DNA of 64,000 bases from Flavivirga abyssicola (GCF_030540775.2 NZ_CP141266.1:1847001-1911000), one strand, 5' to 3'. Counted from the stretch's first letter, positions 33,694 through 43,720 are shown. Made by a program: numbers and translations. Notes: generated by a model not told the origin, from the sequence alone.

Positions 33694-35049
33694 ATGTTCA
33701 AAAAAATATTAATAGCCAATAGAGGTGAAATAGCATTACGTGTTATAAGAACCTGTAAAGAGATGGGTATCAAAACGGTAGCTGTTTATTCAACTGCTGA
33801 TGAGGAAAGTTTACATGTTAAATTTGCAGATGAAGCTGTTTGTATAGGTCCACCATCAAGTAGTGAATCCTATTTAAAAATGTCTAATGTTATAGCGGCA
33901 GCAGAAATTACAAATGCTGATGCGATTCATCCAGGATATGGTTTTTTATCTGAAAATGCTAAGTTTTCAAAAATCTGTGAAGAACACGGCATAAAGTTTA
34001 TAGGAGCCTCTCCAGAGATGATTGATAGAATGGGAGATAAAGCGAATGCTAAAGCGACTATGAAAGCTGCAGGTGTGCCATGTGTTCCAGGAAGTGATGG
34101 GATTATAGAGACCTTTGAAGATTGTGAAAAAATAGCTGTAGAAACAGGTTACCCAGTCATGTTAAAAGCATCTGCTGGTGGTGGTGGAAAAGGAATGCGT
34201 GCCGTGTGGAAACCAGAAGATTTAAAAGATGCATGGGATTCTGCTAGACAAGAAAGTAAAGCAGCATTTGGAAATGACGATATGTACATGGAAAAGCTTA
34301 TTGAAGAGCCTAGACATATCGAAATTCAGATTGTTGGAGATTCTAGAGGTAAAGCCTGTCATTTATCAGAAAGAGACTGTTCCGTACAACGTCGTCATCA
34401 AAAACTAACAGAAGAAACACCATCTCCCTTCATGACAAAAAAACTTCGTGATGATATGGGAACAGCAGCTGTTAGAGCTGCAGAATATATTAAATACGAA
34501 GGCGCAGGGACTGTAGAGTTTCTGGTAGACAAACATCGTAATTTCTATTTTATGGAAATGAATACACGTATTCAGGTAGAGCACCCTATTACGGAACAAG
34601 TAATAGATTTCGATCTAATTCGTGAACAAATTTTGGTAGCTGCTGGGGTGCCAATTTCCGGAAAGAATTACACACCTAAGCTACATTCTATAGAATGTCG
34701 TATTAATGCAGAGGATCCGTTTAATGGGTTTCGTCCATCGCCAGGTGTTATTACAACGTTACATGCCCCAGGAGGTCACGGAGTACGTTTAGATACACAT
34801 GTTTATGCCGGTTATGCGATACCACCTAATTACGATTCTATGATTGCTAAATTAATTACAACAGCGCAAACTAGAGAAGAGGCCATTAATAAAATGAAGC
34901 GAGCTTTAGATGAGTTTGTAATAGAAGGTATTAAAACGACGATTCCATTTCATAGGCAACTTATGGATCATCCAGATTATTTAGCTGGAAACTATACGAC
35001 TAAGTTTATGGAAGACTTCGTAATAGAAAAAGAAACAACAGAAGAATAA
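33694..35049 (+). CDS. accC: Biotin carboxylase subunit of acetyl-CoA carboxylase
   Basis: A 451-residue ATP-grasp enzyme that carboxylates biotin on AccB. It starts [20 protein letters not shown], has the ATP-binding glycine loop [12 protein letters not shown] (about residues 159-170), the [20 protein letters not shown] stretch and [16 protein letters not shown] near 288-303 with the catalytic region. The length is normal. A terminator follows 5 nt past the stop. Confidence 0.97.
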   Translation: MFKKILIANRGEIALRVIRTCKEMGIKTVAVYSTADEESLHVKFADEAVCIGPPSSSESYLKMSNVIAAAEITNADAIHPGYGFLSENAKFSKICEEHGIKFIGASPEMIDRMGDKANAKATMKAAGVPCVPGSDGIIETFEDCEKIAVETGYPVMLKASAGGGGKGMRAVWKPEDLKDAWDSARQESKAAFGNDDMYMEKLIEEPRHIEIQIVGDSRGKACHLSERDCSVQRRHQKLTEETPSPFMTKKLRDDMGTAAVRAAEYIKYEGAGTVEFLVDKHRNFYFMEMNTRIQVEHPITEQVIDFDLIREQILVAAGVPISGKNYTPKLHSIECRINAEDPFNGFRPSPGVITTLHAPGGHGVRLDTHVYAGYAIPPNYDSMIAKLITTAQTREEAINKMKRALDEFVIEGIKTTIPFHRQLMDHPDYLAGNYTTKFMEDFVIEKETTEE

Positions 35050-35054
35050 ATTAT

Positions 35055-35084
35055 AAACTCCGAAAGCAATTTCGGAGTTTTTTT
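35055..35084 (+). terminator. Rho-independent terminator after accC
   Basis: An 11-bp stem, AAACTCCGAAA and TTTCGGAGTTT, around GCAA, followed by a T-run. It closes the fabH-accB-accC unit. Confidence 0.92.
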
Positions 35085-35181
35085 ATGGGGTTTCTTTATT
35101 CAAAACAAAAGCTAAGCTATTTTTATACCGAAGTGAGTCAAAGTGTTTCCACACTTAGTATGAAAGCAGTAACTTCGTAAA

Positions 35182-36297
35182 ATGGACTTATCCTATTGGG
35201 AAATAAAAAGCTGGTTAACTAATGTCGATTTTACCATTGTAGGTAGTGGTATTGTTGGATTAAACTGCGCTTTAAATTTAAAAGAGCGTTTTCCAAAAGC
35301 TAATATTCTGATACTGGAAAAAGGTATTTTACCTCAAGGAGCAAGTACTAAGAATGCTGGATTTGCTTGCTTTGGCAGCTTGAGTGAAATTCTTGATGAT
35401 TTAAAGTCGCATACCGAAGCAGACGTTATAGAACTCGTAAAAAAACGAGTTGTTGGATTGCAATTATTACGTAAAACTTTAGGAGACGAAACCATTAACT
35501 ATAAAGGACTTGGAGGTTATGAGTTGTTTACAAAAGAAAATAGTTTATTAGAAGAATGTCTTTCAAAAAAAGAACATATCAACAAATTGCTTCAACCCAT
35601 ATTTAAGGAAGCTGTTTTTAGTATAAAGCCCAATAGTTTTAAATTTCAGAATATAAAGAGTCAATATATTTTCAATCCATTTGAAGGACAAATTGATACG
35701 GGAAAAATGATGTTGTCGTTAACGGGATTAGTGTTAAAAAAAGGGATAAAAATTCTTAATAATATAACTGTTGAAAGTTTTTCAGAAAATATCAATGCAG
35801 TAAAAATAAAAACCGATCAATTTGAGTTTTCAACGTCTAAATTATTAATTGCTACTAATGGTTTTGCATCACAATTAATAGACGAAAATGTAACACCGGC
35901 TCGTGCACAAGTGCTAATTACAAAGCCTATAAAAAAGCTTCATATACAAGGGACTTTTCATTTAGATAAGGGCTACTATTATTTTAGAAATATTGATGAT
36001 AGAATTTTACTTGGAGGGGGTAGGCATCTAGATTTTAAAGGAGAAGAAACCATGGAGTTTAACCAAACAGACTTAATTCAAAATAAATTAGAAACACTTT
36101 TAAAAATGACTATTTTACCAGAAACTAGTTTTGAAATTGATCATAGGTGGAGTGGTATTATGGGCTTGGGGAATCAGAAAAAGATGGTTGTGAAACAGTT
36201 GTCAAATCATGTGTTCTGTGGTGTTCGTTTAGGAGGTATGGGAGTTGCTATTGGGAGTTTAGTTGGAAAGGGTTTAGCAGATTTGGTTTCTGTGTAA
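35182..36297 (+). CDS. FAD-dependent oxidoreductase, DAO/glycine oxidase type
   Basis: A 371-residue flavoprotein. The dinucleotide motif is FTIVGSGIVGLNCALNL (about residues 17-33), then LEKGILPQGASTKNAGFACF, a pattern of the D-amino acid/glycine oxidase (DadA/ThiO) family, and near the end RWSGIMGLGNQKKMVV and GVRLGGMGVAIGSLVG. The substrate cannot be told. It is followed after 30 nt by mtgA, perhaps in one transcript. Confidence 0.85.
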   Translation: MDLSYWEIKSWLTNVDFTIVGSGIVGLNCALNLKERFPKANILILEKGILPQGASTKNAGFACFGSLSEILDDLKSHTEADVIELVKKRVVGLQLLRKTLGDETINYKGLGGYELFTKENSLLEECLSKKEHINKLLQPIFKEAVFSIKPNSFKFQNIKSQYIFNPFEGQIDTGKMMLSLTGLVLKKGIKILNNITVESFSENINAVKIKTDQFEFSTSKLLIATNGFASQLIDENVTPARAQVLITKPIKKLHIQGTFHLDKGYYYFRNIDDRILLGGGRHLDFKGEETMEFNQTDLIQNKLETLLKMTILPETSFEIDHRWSGIMGLGNQKKMVVKQLSNHVFCGVRLGGMGVAIGSLVGKGLADLVSV

Positions 36298-36327
36298 AAA
36301 GTAATTTTAGAAAATAAACTATTCAAG

Positions 36328-37038
36328 TTGATAAAGCATTTTTTCAAATTCATATTTAAAATTATACTGTGGTTCATTGTATTATCTGTAGGGCTTGTTT
36401 TTCTATATAAATGGGTGCCTGTTCCTGCTACGCCACTTATGATAATAAGATGTTTTGAAACATCAGATGATAAAAAAGAAACACTTTGGAAACATGATTG
36501 GGTATCGATTGATAATATTTCCAAGAACTTACAATTGGCAGTTATTTGTAGTGAAGATCAAAACTTTTTAACTCATAAAGGATTTGATATAAAAGCTATT
36601 GAAAAAGCTTATGAGAACAATAAAAGAGGTAAAAAACTAAAAGGAGCTAGTACGATAAGCCAGCAAACAGCAAAAAACGTTTTTTTATGGCCGCAACGTA
36701 GTTGGTTACGTAAAGGTTTAGAAGCCTATTTTACTTTTTTAATTGAATGGATGTGGTCTAAAGAACGTATTATCGAGGTTTATTTGAATAGTATAGAAAT
36801 GGGGCACGGGGTTTATGGAGCAGAAGAAGCGTCACAGTATTGGTTTAAAAAATCAGCAAGTAAGTTATCACAATTAGAAGCCGCTGCCATTGCTGCTATT
36901 TTGCCAAACCCAAGAGTTTATAAAGCAAACCCGGCTTCAAATTACATTCAAGCCAGAAAGGTTTGGATTGTAAAACAAATGAATTATTTTGGACCATTAG
37001 ATTATTCTAAGAAAGATGGAAAACGCCTTAAAAATTAA
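36328..37038 (+). CDS. mtgA: Monofunctional biosynthetic peptidoglycan transglycosylase
   Basis: A 236-residue protein, a single glycosyltransferase-51 domain with an N-terminal membrane helix (about 7-28). It polymerises lipid II on the outer face of the inner membrane. The visible family motifs are ICSEDQNFLTHKGFDIKAIE with the catalytic Glu, KGASTISQQTAKNVFLWPQR, KERIIEVYLNSIEMGHGVYG and AAAIAAILPNPRVY. The start is a TTG at 36328, chosen because it leads directly into the membrane anchor. The end overlaps the next gene by 23 nt. Confidence 0.93.
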   Translation: MIKHFFKFIFKIILWFIVLSVGLVFLYKWVPVPATPLMIIRCFETSDDKKETLWKHDWVSIDNISKNLQLAVICSEDQNFLTHKGFDIKAIEKAYENNKRGKKLKGASTISQQTAKNVFLWPQRSWLRKGLEAYFTFLIEWMWSKERIIEVYLNSIEMGHGVYGAEEASQYWFKKSASKLSQLEAAAIAAILPNPRVYKANPASNYIQARKVWIVKQMNYFGPLDYSKKDGKRLKN

Positions 37039-37477
37039 AGAAGATCTTTATTTGCAATGTTTGGATATTATAAATGGAAGGCTTCAAACTGTGCAGAATA
37101 CCATAAACGAAATTCAGGTTTCATTAACTTCAGAAACCAAAAGCAGTGCAGGCGATAAACATGAAACGGGACGTGCGATGCTACAGCTAGAACGTGAAAA
37201 AGCAGGAAATCAACTGGCAGAGATTCAAAAAATTAAAGAAATTCTATTTAAAATAGATGTTTCAAAAACACTAAAAGTAGTTGGTTTAGGAAGCGTTGTC
37301 TACACCTCACAGGCCAATTATTTTATAGCTATTAGCGCTGGGGAGTTAACTATTGATGGAGTTCAGTTTTATGCTATTTCTCCCAGTACGCCTATTGGGG
37401 CATTGCTGATTGGGAAAAGCGTTGATGACACGATTGTTTTTAGAGAACAGAAGTTTAAGATTATAAAAATATTTTAA
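37016..37477 (+). CDS. GreA/GreB C-terminal-domain-like protein
   Basis: A 153-residue protein with an N-terminal helical part (SSAGDKHETGRAMLQLEREK) that resembles a degenerate GreA coiled coil, and a C-terminal domain with ISPSTPIGALLIGKSVDDTI, the FKBP-like signature of GreA/GreB. Such proteins in Flavobacteriia are often labelled 3-oxoacyl-ACP synthase, but no ketosynthase motif is present. The acidic tip residues needed for RNA cleavage are not obvious, so it may bind polymerase without cleaving. It overlaps mtgA by 23 nt. Confidence 0.7.
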   Translation: MENALKIKEDLYLQCLDIINGRLQTVQNTINEIQVSLTSETKSSAGDKHETGRAMLQLEREKAGNQLAEIQKIKEILFKIDVSKTLKVVGLGSVVYTSQANYFIAISAGELTIDGVQFYAISPSTPIGALLIGKSVDDTIVFREQKFKIIKIF

Positions 37478-37549
37478 GTTTCATACCTTAAAACTTCGAT
37501 GTTAAAATATTCGTGAGTAATAATAACGTTTTCAATATATTTTAAATTA

Positions 37550-38104
37550 TTAGACAGTATCGAAAATAATTTTTTCTTTAAGAAACTTTAAAGCCCTATA
37601 CATCTGTGTATTTACAGTATTAATAGAGATGTCTAATTCATTACTTATTTCCTTGTAACTAAGGTTATTTTCTCTGTTTAATTTAAAAATCAGTTTACAT
37701 TTTGAGGGAAGTTTTTCAATAAAAAAATCTAATAATTTTTTTATTTCTTCATATTCTATAGATTGATCAGGTCTAATAGGAGTGTTAGCGATTATGGTAT
37801 AATCTATTTTTGCAATATCTTCTAATAAAACATGTTGTCTTTTTATAGTATTAATACACTTATTGCGTGTGGTTGACAATAAATAGCCTTTAAGAGATGT
37901 TTTTAAATGTATTTGTTTTCTCTTTTGCCATAACAGAAAAAAAATATCAGATACAACTTCTTCTGCATCTACTTTATTTAGATAACGTATAGCAAAAGTT
38001 AGTAGTATATCATGATATTTCAGGAATATAATATTTAAGAATTCTGTGCTATTCTCTTCTTGAAGCTTTTTAAATAATTCTAAATCTTGGGGCAATTTAG
38101 GCAT
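37550..38104 (-). CDS. ECF-type RNA polymerase sigma factor
   Basis: A 184-residue sigma-70 family protein of ECF type. Region 2 is seen in FAIRYLNKVDAEEVVSDIFF and LLWQKRKQ; region 4 in LSYKEISNELDISINTVNTQ near the C-terminus. In this phylum such factors usually act with a FecR-type anti-sigma factor and a SusC/D pair, but none is adjacent. The neighbours are a GreA-like gene (convergent) and a PI-PLC-like gene (divergent). Its targets are unknown. Confidence 0.9.
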   Translation of the reverse strand: MPKLPQDLELFKKLQEENSTEFLNIIFLKYHDILLTFAIRYLNKVDAEEVVSDIFFLLWQKRKQIHLKTSLKGYLLSTTRNKCINTIKRQHVLLEDIAKIDYTIIANTPIRPDQSIEYEEIKKLLDFFIEKLPSKCKLIFKLNRENNLSYKEISNELDISINTVNTQMYRALKFLKEKIIFDTV

Positions 38105-38449
38105 AAACTATTTTCTTCAAAAAAACTAAATAAATAGCATTAAGCCTTAATGCTATTTATTAAATAATTGTTATGGCATTTCTGATTAAAATTTAATCTA
38201 GCAAAATGTTTTTTTCTGTTTTTGAAAATGAAAGAAGCTACCATTAGCTCGATAAATTACTTTATTGTTTTCTAAAAAATGAACTTAACATTTATTTAGA
38301 ATAATCAATGTGTTTCCTGAGTGTTAACTATATTTTTTTATTGTTAAATCAGAAAACAGATGTCATAGTAGTACTACAAATTACTTGTCTTATAGGTGTA
38401 TGAAATTACAGTAAACCTAAATCAAATAACCTATTTAAATATTATAAAA
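38105..38449. other. Divergent intergenic region between the sigma factor and PI-PLC-like genes
   Basis: This 345-nt AT-rich stretch must hold the promoters of both divergent genes. I see no perfect TTTG-N18/19-TAnnTTTG pair, no RNA gene and no repeat. Confidence 0.5.
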
Positions 38450-39970
38450 ATGAAAAAAGTAAACAAGATTAAATTAGTAGTATTTTTAGTTGTAAATTTT
38501 GTGTTTATAACTGAAAGCGTTGCTCAAGGAGCTAGCAGCATAAACTCTCAACGGAGGTATGATGAAGTTTCATGGTTAATAACACATAACGCTAACAATA
38601 ATAGGACAGATGGTCCTGGCGGGTTTTTTGGTTGTCTTGGAGGAGGAAATCAGAGTAGAGGAATCCAAAAACAATTAGAAGATGGTATTCGAAATTTTAT
38701 GGTGGATATATATCGTGTAAATGGCGAACTTAGATTGAAACACGGTAGTCCAAATATGTGTATGATGGATGCTAAGGATTTCAATAATATTATTGGAAAT
38801 TGGCTGGAAAACCATCCATTAGATATTATTACACTTCATATAGAAAGTGGTCCTAATTTAGGTATATCTGGTTTAAATGATATCTTTTTTGGACGACGAA
38901 ACGGTTATAAAAATATGTCGCGATTTATTTATAATCATAAAACCTTTGAAAGTGTTAATAGACCAAAGGGCGCAGGCTCTGATGTCTACCCTACAATTCA
39001 GGAAATGTTGGATGCAGACAAGCAGCTAGTTATTTTTACTGGGACAAATTATAATAGTGATTTGTATCGATATGAATTTTTGCATACGGCTCAAAATCCG
39101 TATCGTGCAGGTCAGGTAAGTGAACTTGCAGACAGAGATAAATTTCGTGTAGAAAGAGGAATAGACCATAAAACAATTCTAACAATTAATCATTTTGCTG
39201 GAGATGCTCCAACATACAATGGAGACGTTAATAAATCTAAAGAAGCAAATGCGGGAGTGTGGGTTAAAGCAACAAATGCATGGTATTATTTTGGACACCG
39301 CCCTTCTATAGCTGTAGATTACTACAGTCTTTCCAATGGTAGTCTGGCATTGACTCAAATAAATAATTTAAATAAAATAAATGAAGTTAGAGGGAGGTTT
39401 ATAGACGTTGCAAATCCTAGTAATCATGTAAGGGGTGTTAAAGCATATGTTGCTGAATTTCGAAATGGTTCCTGGGAAAAAGTTAAAGACGTAGCGTATA
39501 AAGGTGTAAGAGCAAAATGGCATTTATTCTATTCTTTACCAGCAAGAGTTAATGATAACCGTGCTATATTTTTTGAACACCCTGATTTTACATTTTCTCC
39601 TGAATTTATAAATGTAGGTAATTACAAAGGAAATAACAGTGAAACATTTGTTGTAAACATTAATGCAACTAGAAAAAATACATCAAAAATAGATGATGGA
39701 AAAACAGTTGAAGGTAATGACAATATATTGATTACTAATTTGGAAACTTTAGAAGATAAAATAATCTTTAATAATAAGACGAATATTGATAGCGTCATAG
39801 AAGCTAAATTATATGATTTGTCAGGAAGATTAATTGACACAATGGCTCCAAAAATAATTGAAGGAACCTCAAAGATTGAGTGGAATACAACTAAAAATTT
39901 AAAAGGGATTTATGTCATAAAAGAACTTATAGAAGGCGAGTTTTTTGTTAAGAAGATGCTTTTTTATTAG
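38450..39970 (+). CDS. PI-PLC X-domain-like secreted protein with type IX sorting signal
   Basis: I take the ATG at 38450, which gives a signal peptide (MKKVNKIKLVVFLVVNFVF, ending in SVAQ); an upstream in-frame start would bury it. The protein has 506 residues. The front matches the X domain of PI-specific phospholipase C-like proteins: WLITHNANNN and GELRLKHGSP supply two likely catalytic His, and IRNFMVDIY the acidic residue. The last 80 residues (AKLYDLSGRLIDTM, then LKGIYVIKELIEGEFFVKKM) are a type A sorting domain of the type IX secretion system, so it is exported to the surface or medium. The substrate is not known. Confidence 0.85.
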   Translation: MKKVNKIKLVVFLVVNFVFITESVAQGASSINSQRRYDEVSWLITHNANNNRTDGPGGFFGCLGGGNQSRGIQKQLEDGIRNFMVDIYRVNGELRLKHGSPNMCMMDAKDFNNIIGNWLENHPLDIITLHIESGPNLGISGLNDIFFGRRNGYKNMSRFIYNHKTFESVNRPKGAGSDVYPTIQEMLDADKQLVIFTGTNYNSDLYRYEFLHTAQNPYRAGQVSELADRDKFRVERGIDHKTILTINHFAGDAPTYNGDVNKSKEANAGVWVKATNAWYYFGHRPSIAVDYYSLSNGSLALTQINNLNKINEVRGRFIDVANPSNHVRGVKAYVAEFRNGSWEKVKDVAYKGVRAKWHLFYSLPARVNDNRAIFFEHPDFTFSPEFINVGNYKGNNSETFVVNINATRKNTSKIDDGKTVEGNDNILITNLETLEDKIIFNNKTNIDSVIEAKLYDLSGRLIDTMAPKIIEGTSKIEWNTTKNLKGIYVIKELIEGEFFVKKMLFY

Positions 39971-40018
39971 ATGGTTATGCCATTTAGTAAGAGAAATTAT
40001 AAACTAACTAGTTCTAAA

Positions 40019-40049
40019 AACCAGGGTATTAAATTACTCTGGTTTCTTA
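40019..40049 (+). terminator. Hairpin terminator after the PI-PLC-like gene
   Basis: AACCAGGGTA and TACTCTGGTT form a 10-bp stem with one mismatch, followed by TCTTATTTC. It could serve both strands, as the ABC ATPase gene converges on it. Confidence 0.6.
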
Positions 40050-40132
40050 TTTCTAATGGTTAAAAGTGTTGACATTATTTAAGGTTATACAGTTCAAAAA
40101 AGACGGTATGCTTTATAATTAAAAATAAATTC

Positions 40133-41041
40133 TTAAATATGATTTACGAAGACAATTTTGCCATTTTCAAGTTGAGTATTATGCTCAAAGAATATAATCT
40201 TCCCATTCAAATCGGCCTCAATTAGATAATAGAATCCTTTATAATATGAATGTTTTACAATGGTTTTTAAATTGGATTTATCAACAACTTCTAGTTGATT
40301 GGCATAGGTGATTTTACCATCTATCTCATTAAATTCTTCAAAAAAAGAAGCTATAAGTTTGTTTTTGGGTTTATTATATAGTTTCTGAGGTGTGTTTTTA
40401 GCTATGATTTTTGAATTATGAAGCACAATCATATTATCTGAAAATGACAATACATCATCCTTGTCGTGAGTAGCCACAATACAGGTAATGTTCTTTTTTT
40501 TTAAGTATTTGAATAAACTTCTACGTAAAGATTGTTTTTTAAAATTATCAATATGGCTAAAAGGCTCGTCTAATAAAATTATTTCAGGTTGTTTTGCAAT
40601 AGCTCTGGCTAAAGCTACGCGTTGTTTTTGTCCGCCGCTTAATTCTTTAACTTTTGTCGTTGCAAAAGGCTTTAATTCTACAACATCTAATAGCTCGTTA
40701 ATGCGATCTTGCTTTTCTTCTGGGTAGAAATTAGATAGAAAGGCACCAATATTTTCAGAAACGGTAATAAAAGGCATCAAGTCGAATTCCTGGGCTACAT
40801 ATTTCATGAATTCTGGACCAATAATTAGATTATATTTAGGCCCTAAAATTTCAATATCGTTCCAAAAAATATGTCCCTCGTATAAATCGTAAGTGCCGTA
40901 AAGTAATTTCAGAAGGGTACTTTTACCAGAACCACTTTCTCCTATAATAGAAATGTGTTCTCCCGTTTTAACATTGAAACTAATGTTGTTTAAAACAGCC
41001 TGTTTTTTATAGCGAAATGATATGTTTTTTACCTGAAGCAT
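40133..41041 (-). CDS. ABC transporter ATP-binding protein
   Basis: A 302-residue ATPase with Walker A GESGSGKST (about residues 36-44), a Q-loop near 87 (YVAQEFDLMPF), the signature LSGGQKQRVALARA, Walker B IILLDEPF and H-loop VATHDKDDV. The tail (about 225-302) is an extra beta region as in importer-type ATPases of the spermidine or ion class. No permease gene is next to it, so its transporter partner is unknown. Confidence 0.9.
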   Translation of the reverse strand: MLQVKNISFRYKKQAVLNNISFNVKTGEHISIIGESGSGKSTLLKLLYGTYDLYEGHIFWNDIEILGPKYNLIIGPEFMKYVAQEFDLMPFITVSENIGAFLSNFYPEEKQDRINELLDVVELKPFATTKVKELSGGQKQRVALARAIAKQPEIILLDEPFSHIDNFKKQSLRRSLFKYLKKKNITCIVATHDKDDVLSFSDNMIVLHNSKIIAKNTPQKLYNKPKNKLIASFFEEFNEIDGKITYANQLEVVDKSNLKTIVKHSYYKGFYYLIEADLNGKIIFFEHNTQLENGKIVFVNHI

Positions 41042-41377
41042 AACCTGTATCGAGGTGCAAAAATAGCATAAAAAATCTCCTCAGGTAAGATTGACGTTTT
41101 GTTTATCGATTTTTAATAACTAATACTTATCCGCAATACCAAACAGCGCCTAGTTATTCTGTTATTTTTATATATAACTGTTTAGGATTATGTGGTCTTT
41201 ACATACCATATCGTCACTTAAACCGTTATTGCTCATTCACAATGTTACTACCAGTTATTTATTCATTAATCGTATCGCAATTTCAATTATTCCAATCGTT
41301 AAACACAAAGGTGAAAACCATTTTGAATCTGCTCTTGCAAATTCAGTATTCTTTATCTTCTTAAAAAAACCAACATA
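41042..41377. other. Gene-free stretch between the ABC ATPase and flavin monooxygenase genes
   Basis: This 336-nt region should carry the ABC ATPase promoter. A 68-codon plus-strand frame from 41190 runs into the monooxygenase gene and looks like chance. No terminator, RNA gene or repeat was recognised. Confidence 0.45.
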
Positions 41378-42511
41378 TCATATTTCTGCTAATTGAAAAA
41401 TCTGTTCATTCTGTTTTCTGTTAGCCGAAGAAGGCGTTAACCTTAACATTTGATTGCGTAAACCAATTAATATTGGATTTTTAAGATGTGCCATCTTTCC
41501 AACGAGCCAACTTGCTTTAACTACTTGATGGGCTTTTGGTAATCTTAGTTTTTGATACTCAGTAAATGCTTTGATAATTTCATATTTGTCTAAACATTCT
41601 GAAAGCACAAAAGCATCTTCTATAGCTTGACAGGCACCTTGTCCCATGTTTGGTGTAGTAGCGTGTGCTGCATCTCCGATTAAACAGACATTTTCTTTAA
41701 ACCAAGTGTTTGTTGGTTTTAAATCTGAAATTTCGGCAGCATTTATTTGTTCTTTTTTCGTCGATTTTATGATGTTTTTAACTATTGAATTGTAACCATT
41801 AAAATATAGTTCTAAATCGTTGATAGAGAATTCATTTTTGTTTTTTTTGAATGATTTTAAAGCGTACCAATAAACTCTATTTTCTGCAATTTGAACAAAA
41901 CCAAAACGGTCTGATTTTCCCCAAGCTTCGTTTAATTCGTTTTTATATTTTATTGGTAAATCGTATTCAGTAATTCCTCTCCAGCATATTTGATTTGCAT
42001 TTCTTATACTATTGTTTGGAAATATATTTTTTCTAACAATAGAATTTAGTCCGTCTGCTCCTAAAACTGCTGAGGATTGGACTTGTGCATCATTTTCAAA
42101 TTTCAAATAGTATCCATTTGAGTTTTTTGTAATAGAAGTAAGTTTATGGTTTAGGTTAATTTGGGTAGATTTTAACTTATCAATCAAAATTTGTTGCAAT
42201 GCTCCTCTGTGAATTGCAATGTTTTTAACATTATGTTTTTGCTCAAAATAAGACAAGTCAATTTTAGAAAGTGGTTTTAGATTGGATTTGGTAATATTCA
42301 TTGAACAAATTGGATTTCCGTTCTCTTCAATTATTTTCCGCAAACCTAACTTTTCATAAACCTGCATTGCATTATTGGCTAAAATAATTCCAGCTCCAAC
42401 TGGTTTTATTCGTTCAGCTTGTTCAAATATTCTTGTTTTAATTCCTTTTTGTTCAAGTGCAATTGCAGTAGTTAATCCTCCTATTCCAGCTCCAATAATA
42501 TCTATATTCAT
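41378..42511 (-). CDS. FAD-dependent monooxygenase (UbiH/salicylate hydroxylase type)
   Basis: I choose the ATG at 42511, because the flavin motif begins right after it (MNIDIIGAGIGGLTTAIALE); the longer frame starts at a TTG at 42535. The protein has 377 residues. The second FAD motif is VCLIGDAAHATTPNMGQGAC (about residues 270-290), preceded by a DG-type motif (AVLGADGLNSIVRK, about 153-166). Such enzymes hydroxylate aromatic or polyketide substrates with NAD(P)H and O2. It is 30 nt downstream of the LysE-like gene and may be cotranscribed. It is not clearly part of the pigment cluster 3 kb away. Confidence 0.88.
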   Translation of the reverse strand: MNIDIIGAGIGGLTTAIALEQKGIKTRIFEQAERIKPVGAGIILANNAMQVYEKLGLRKIIEENGNPICSMNITKSNLKPLSKIDLSYFEQKHNVKNIAIHRGALQQILIDKLKSTQINLNHKLTSITKNSNGYYLKFENDAQVQSSAVLGADGLNSIVRKNIFPNNSIRNANQICWRGITEYDLPIKYKNELNEAWGKSDRFGFVQIAENRVYWYALKSFKKNKNEFSINDLELYFNGYNSIVKNIIKSTKKEQINAAEISDLKPTNTWFKENVCLIGDAAHATTPNMGQGACQAIEDAFVLSECLDKYEIIKAFTEYQKLRLPKAHQVVKASWLVGKMAHLKNPILIGLRNQMLRLTPSSANRKQNEQIFQLAEI

Positions 42512-42541
42512 AGTGTTTAATCTAATTGATGGCAACGGTTT

Positions 42542-43174
42542 TTATTTCGCTTTTGCTAATGCCATTTTCACGGCAAGCCCAGTTAATACAGAAGCCATAA
42601 ACCATTTTTGTATTCTTAACCAAATTGGTTTTTTCGAGAACCAACTTGCCATTCTAGCAGCAGATATAACAATCAAAAAATTAACTGAAAAACTGATTAT
42701 TATTTGAATTAAACCGAGTTGAAAACTTTGACTTAAAATCGAGCCATATTCAGGCTTGATAAATTGAGGGAAAAACGAAAGATAAAATACTGCCATCTTT
42801 GGATTCAAGATATTAGTCAGAAGTCCAATATTAAAGAGTTTAAGGGGTTTGTCCGTTTTTAGGTTTTGGTCAGCGTCAAAAATTTTGTTTTTTGATTTAA
42901 CAGTATTATAAGCTAAATATAATAAGTATCCGACTCCAAGAAATTTAACCACTACAAAAGCATAAGGCACAGCAAAAAATATTGCAGTCAGTCCAAAAGA
43001 CACCATAAGGATATGGAATAAAAATCCACACATTACTCCAAAAAGAGAAATAATCCCAGCTTTTTTTCCCTGCGATAATGATCTTGAAATCAAATAAATC
43101 ATATTGGGTCCAGGTGAAAGTACCATAATCAATGAGGCTAATCCAAATAGTAGTAAATCGTTAATCGGTATCAT
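42542..43174 (-). CDS. LysE/RhtB-family amino acid exporter
   Basis: A 210-residue membrane protein with five to six helices and the family signature near the start (SLIMVLSPGPNMIYLISRSL, about residues 14-34, followed by GKKAGIISLFGVMCGFL). The LTNILNPKMAVFYLSFFPQF stretch near residue 120 is also diagnostic. It exports amino acids or related small molecules; the substrate cannot be told. It forms a pair with the downstream flavin monooxygenase gene. Confidence 0.9.
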   Translation of the reverse strand: MIPINDLLLFGLASLIMVLSPGPNMIYLISRSLSQGKKAGIISLFGVMCGFLFHILMVSFGLTAIFFAVPYAFVVVKFLGVGYLLYLAYNTVKSKNKIFDADQNLKTDKPLKLFNIGLLTNILNPKMAVFYLSFFPQFIKPEYGSILSQSFQLGLIQIIISFSVNFLIVISAARMASWFSKKPIWLRIQKWFMASVLTGLAVKMALAKAK

Positions 43175-43636
43175 ATTTTTGTTTTTAGGTCTTTGTTTTT
43201 TAACTGTTGAACAACGTGTTCGTGTATGGTTTGTTGCGTGAAAATACGATTAAATTTTCGGATTTAGAGTAGAGCTATTAAAGCCGTTTAAGCTTTATAA
43301 AATGGGTTTGAAAAAACATATCCAAACTGTTTTAATAGAGGCTTAGCAAATACGAAATTGCCAAAATGTTAGCCTTTAGAAGCCATTAACTATACACGTC
43401 TTAAGTTTACAATCTGTTAATTTTATAAATGAAATATGGTGATTTATCCTATAAATCAAAAGAGAAGATTAATATTTATAGATTTCTTGTTATAAAGGTG
43501 CTTATTAAGATGTCTATAGGTGGTGGGTTTTTGCACTTAAATGCATACATTTGCATCATTATGCAGGTAAATGCAACAGTACTTAAATGTTGTAAAATGT
43601 TTGTGAAGTCTCGCAAACACTGTAAATAAAAGCAAA
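43175..43636. other. Gene-free stretch between lysE-like gene and tRNA-Ala
   Basis: This 462-nt region shows no convincing gene. A 66-codon plus-strand frame (43429-43629) has no family likeness. TACATTTG at 43546-43553 matches a -7 box and could serve the tRNA, but no TTTG stands at the right distance. Several AAATGCA copies lie at 43539-43576. Confidence 0.4.
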
Positions 43637-43710
43637 GGGGATGTAGCTCAGTTGGCTAGAGCGCTTGACTGGCAGTCAAGAGGTCGTCGGTTCGAATCCG
43701 ATCTTCTCCA
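43637..43710 (+). tRNA. tRNA-Ala(GGC)
   Basis: A 74-nt cloverleaf. Acceptor GGGGATG pairs with CTTCTCC except for one T-T mismatch; D arm GCTC...GAGC; anticodon arm CTTGA-CTGGCAG-TCAAG with anticodon GGC; T arm GTCGG-TTCGAAT-CCGAT; discriminator A. The 3' CCA is not encoded. It is alone and followed by a perfect hairpin terminator. Confidence 0.95.
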
Positions 43711-43720
43711 CAGTTTATTA

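Noticed and set aside
37016-37477. Annotation as 3-oxoacyl-ACP synthase
   Set aside because: There is no ketosynthase motif; the C-terminal ISPSTPIGALLIGK stretch is of GreA/GreB type.
41190-41396. Plus-strand frame of 68 codons
   Set aside because: No family likeness, and it runs into the monooxygenase gene on the other strand; probably chance.
41378-43174. Flavin monooxygenase and LysE-like genes as part of the pigment cluster
   Set aside because: They are separated from it by a tRNA, a terminator and an opposite-strand SusD gene, and form their own pair.
43429-43629. Plus-strand frame of 66 codons before the tRNA
   Set aside because: Low-complexity composition with no family likeness; it lies in the likely promoter region of the tRNA.
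43637-43710. tRNA-Ala as an attachment site of an integrated element
   Set aside because: No integrase gene and no repeat of the tRNA 3' end was noticed downstream; the neighbouring genes look like normal chromosome.
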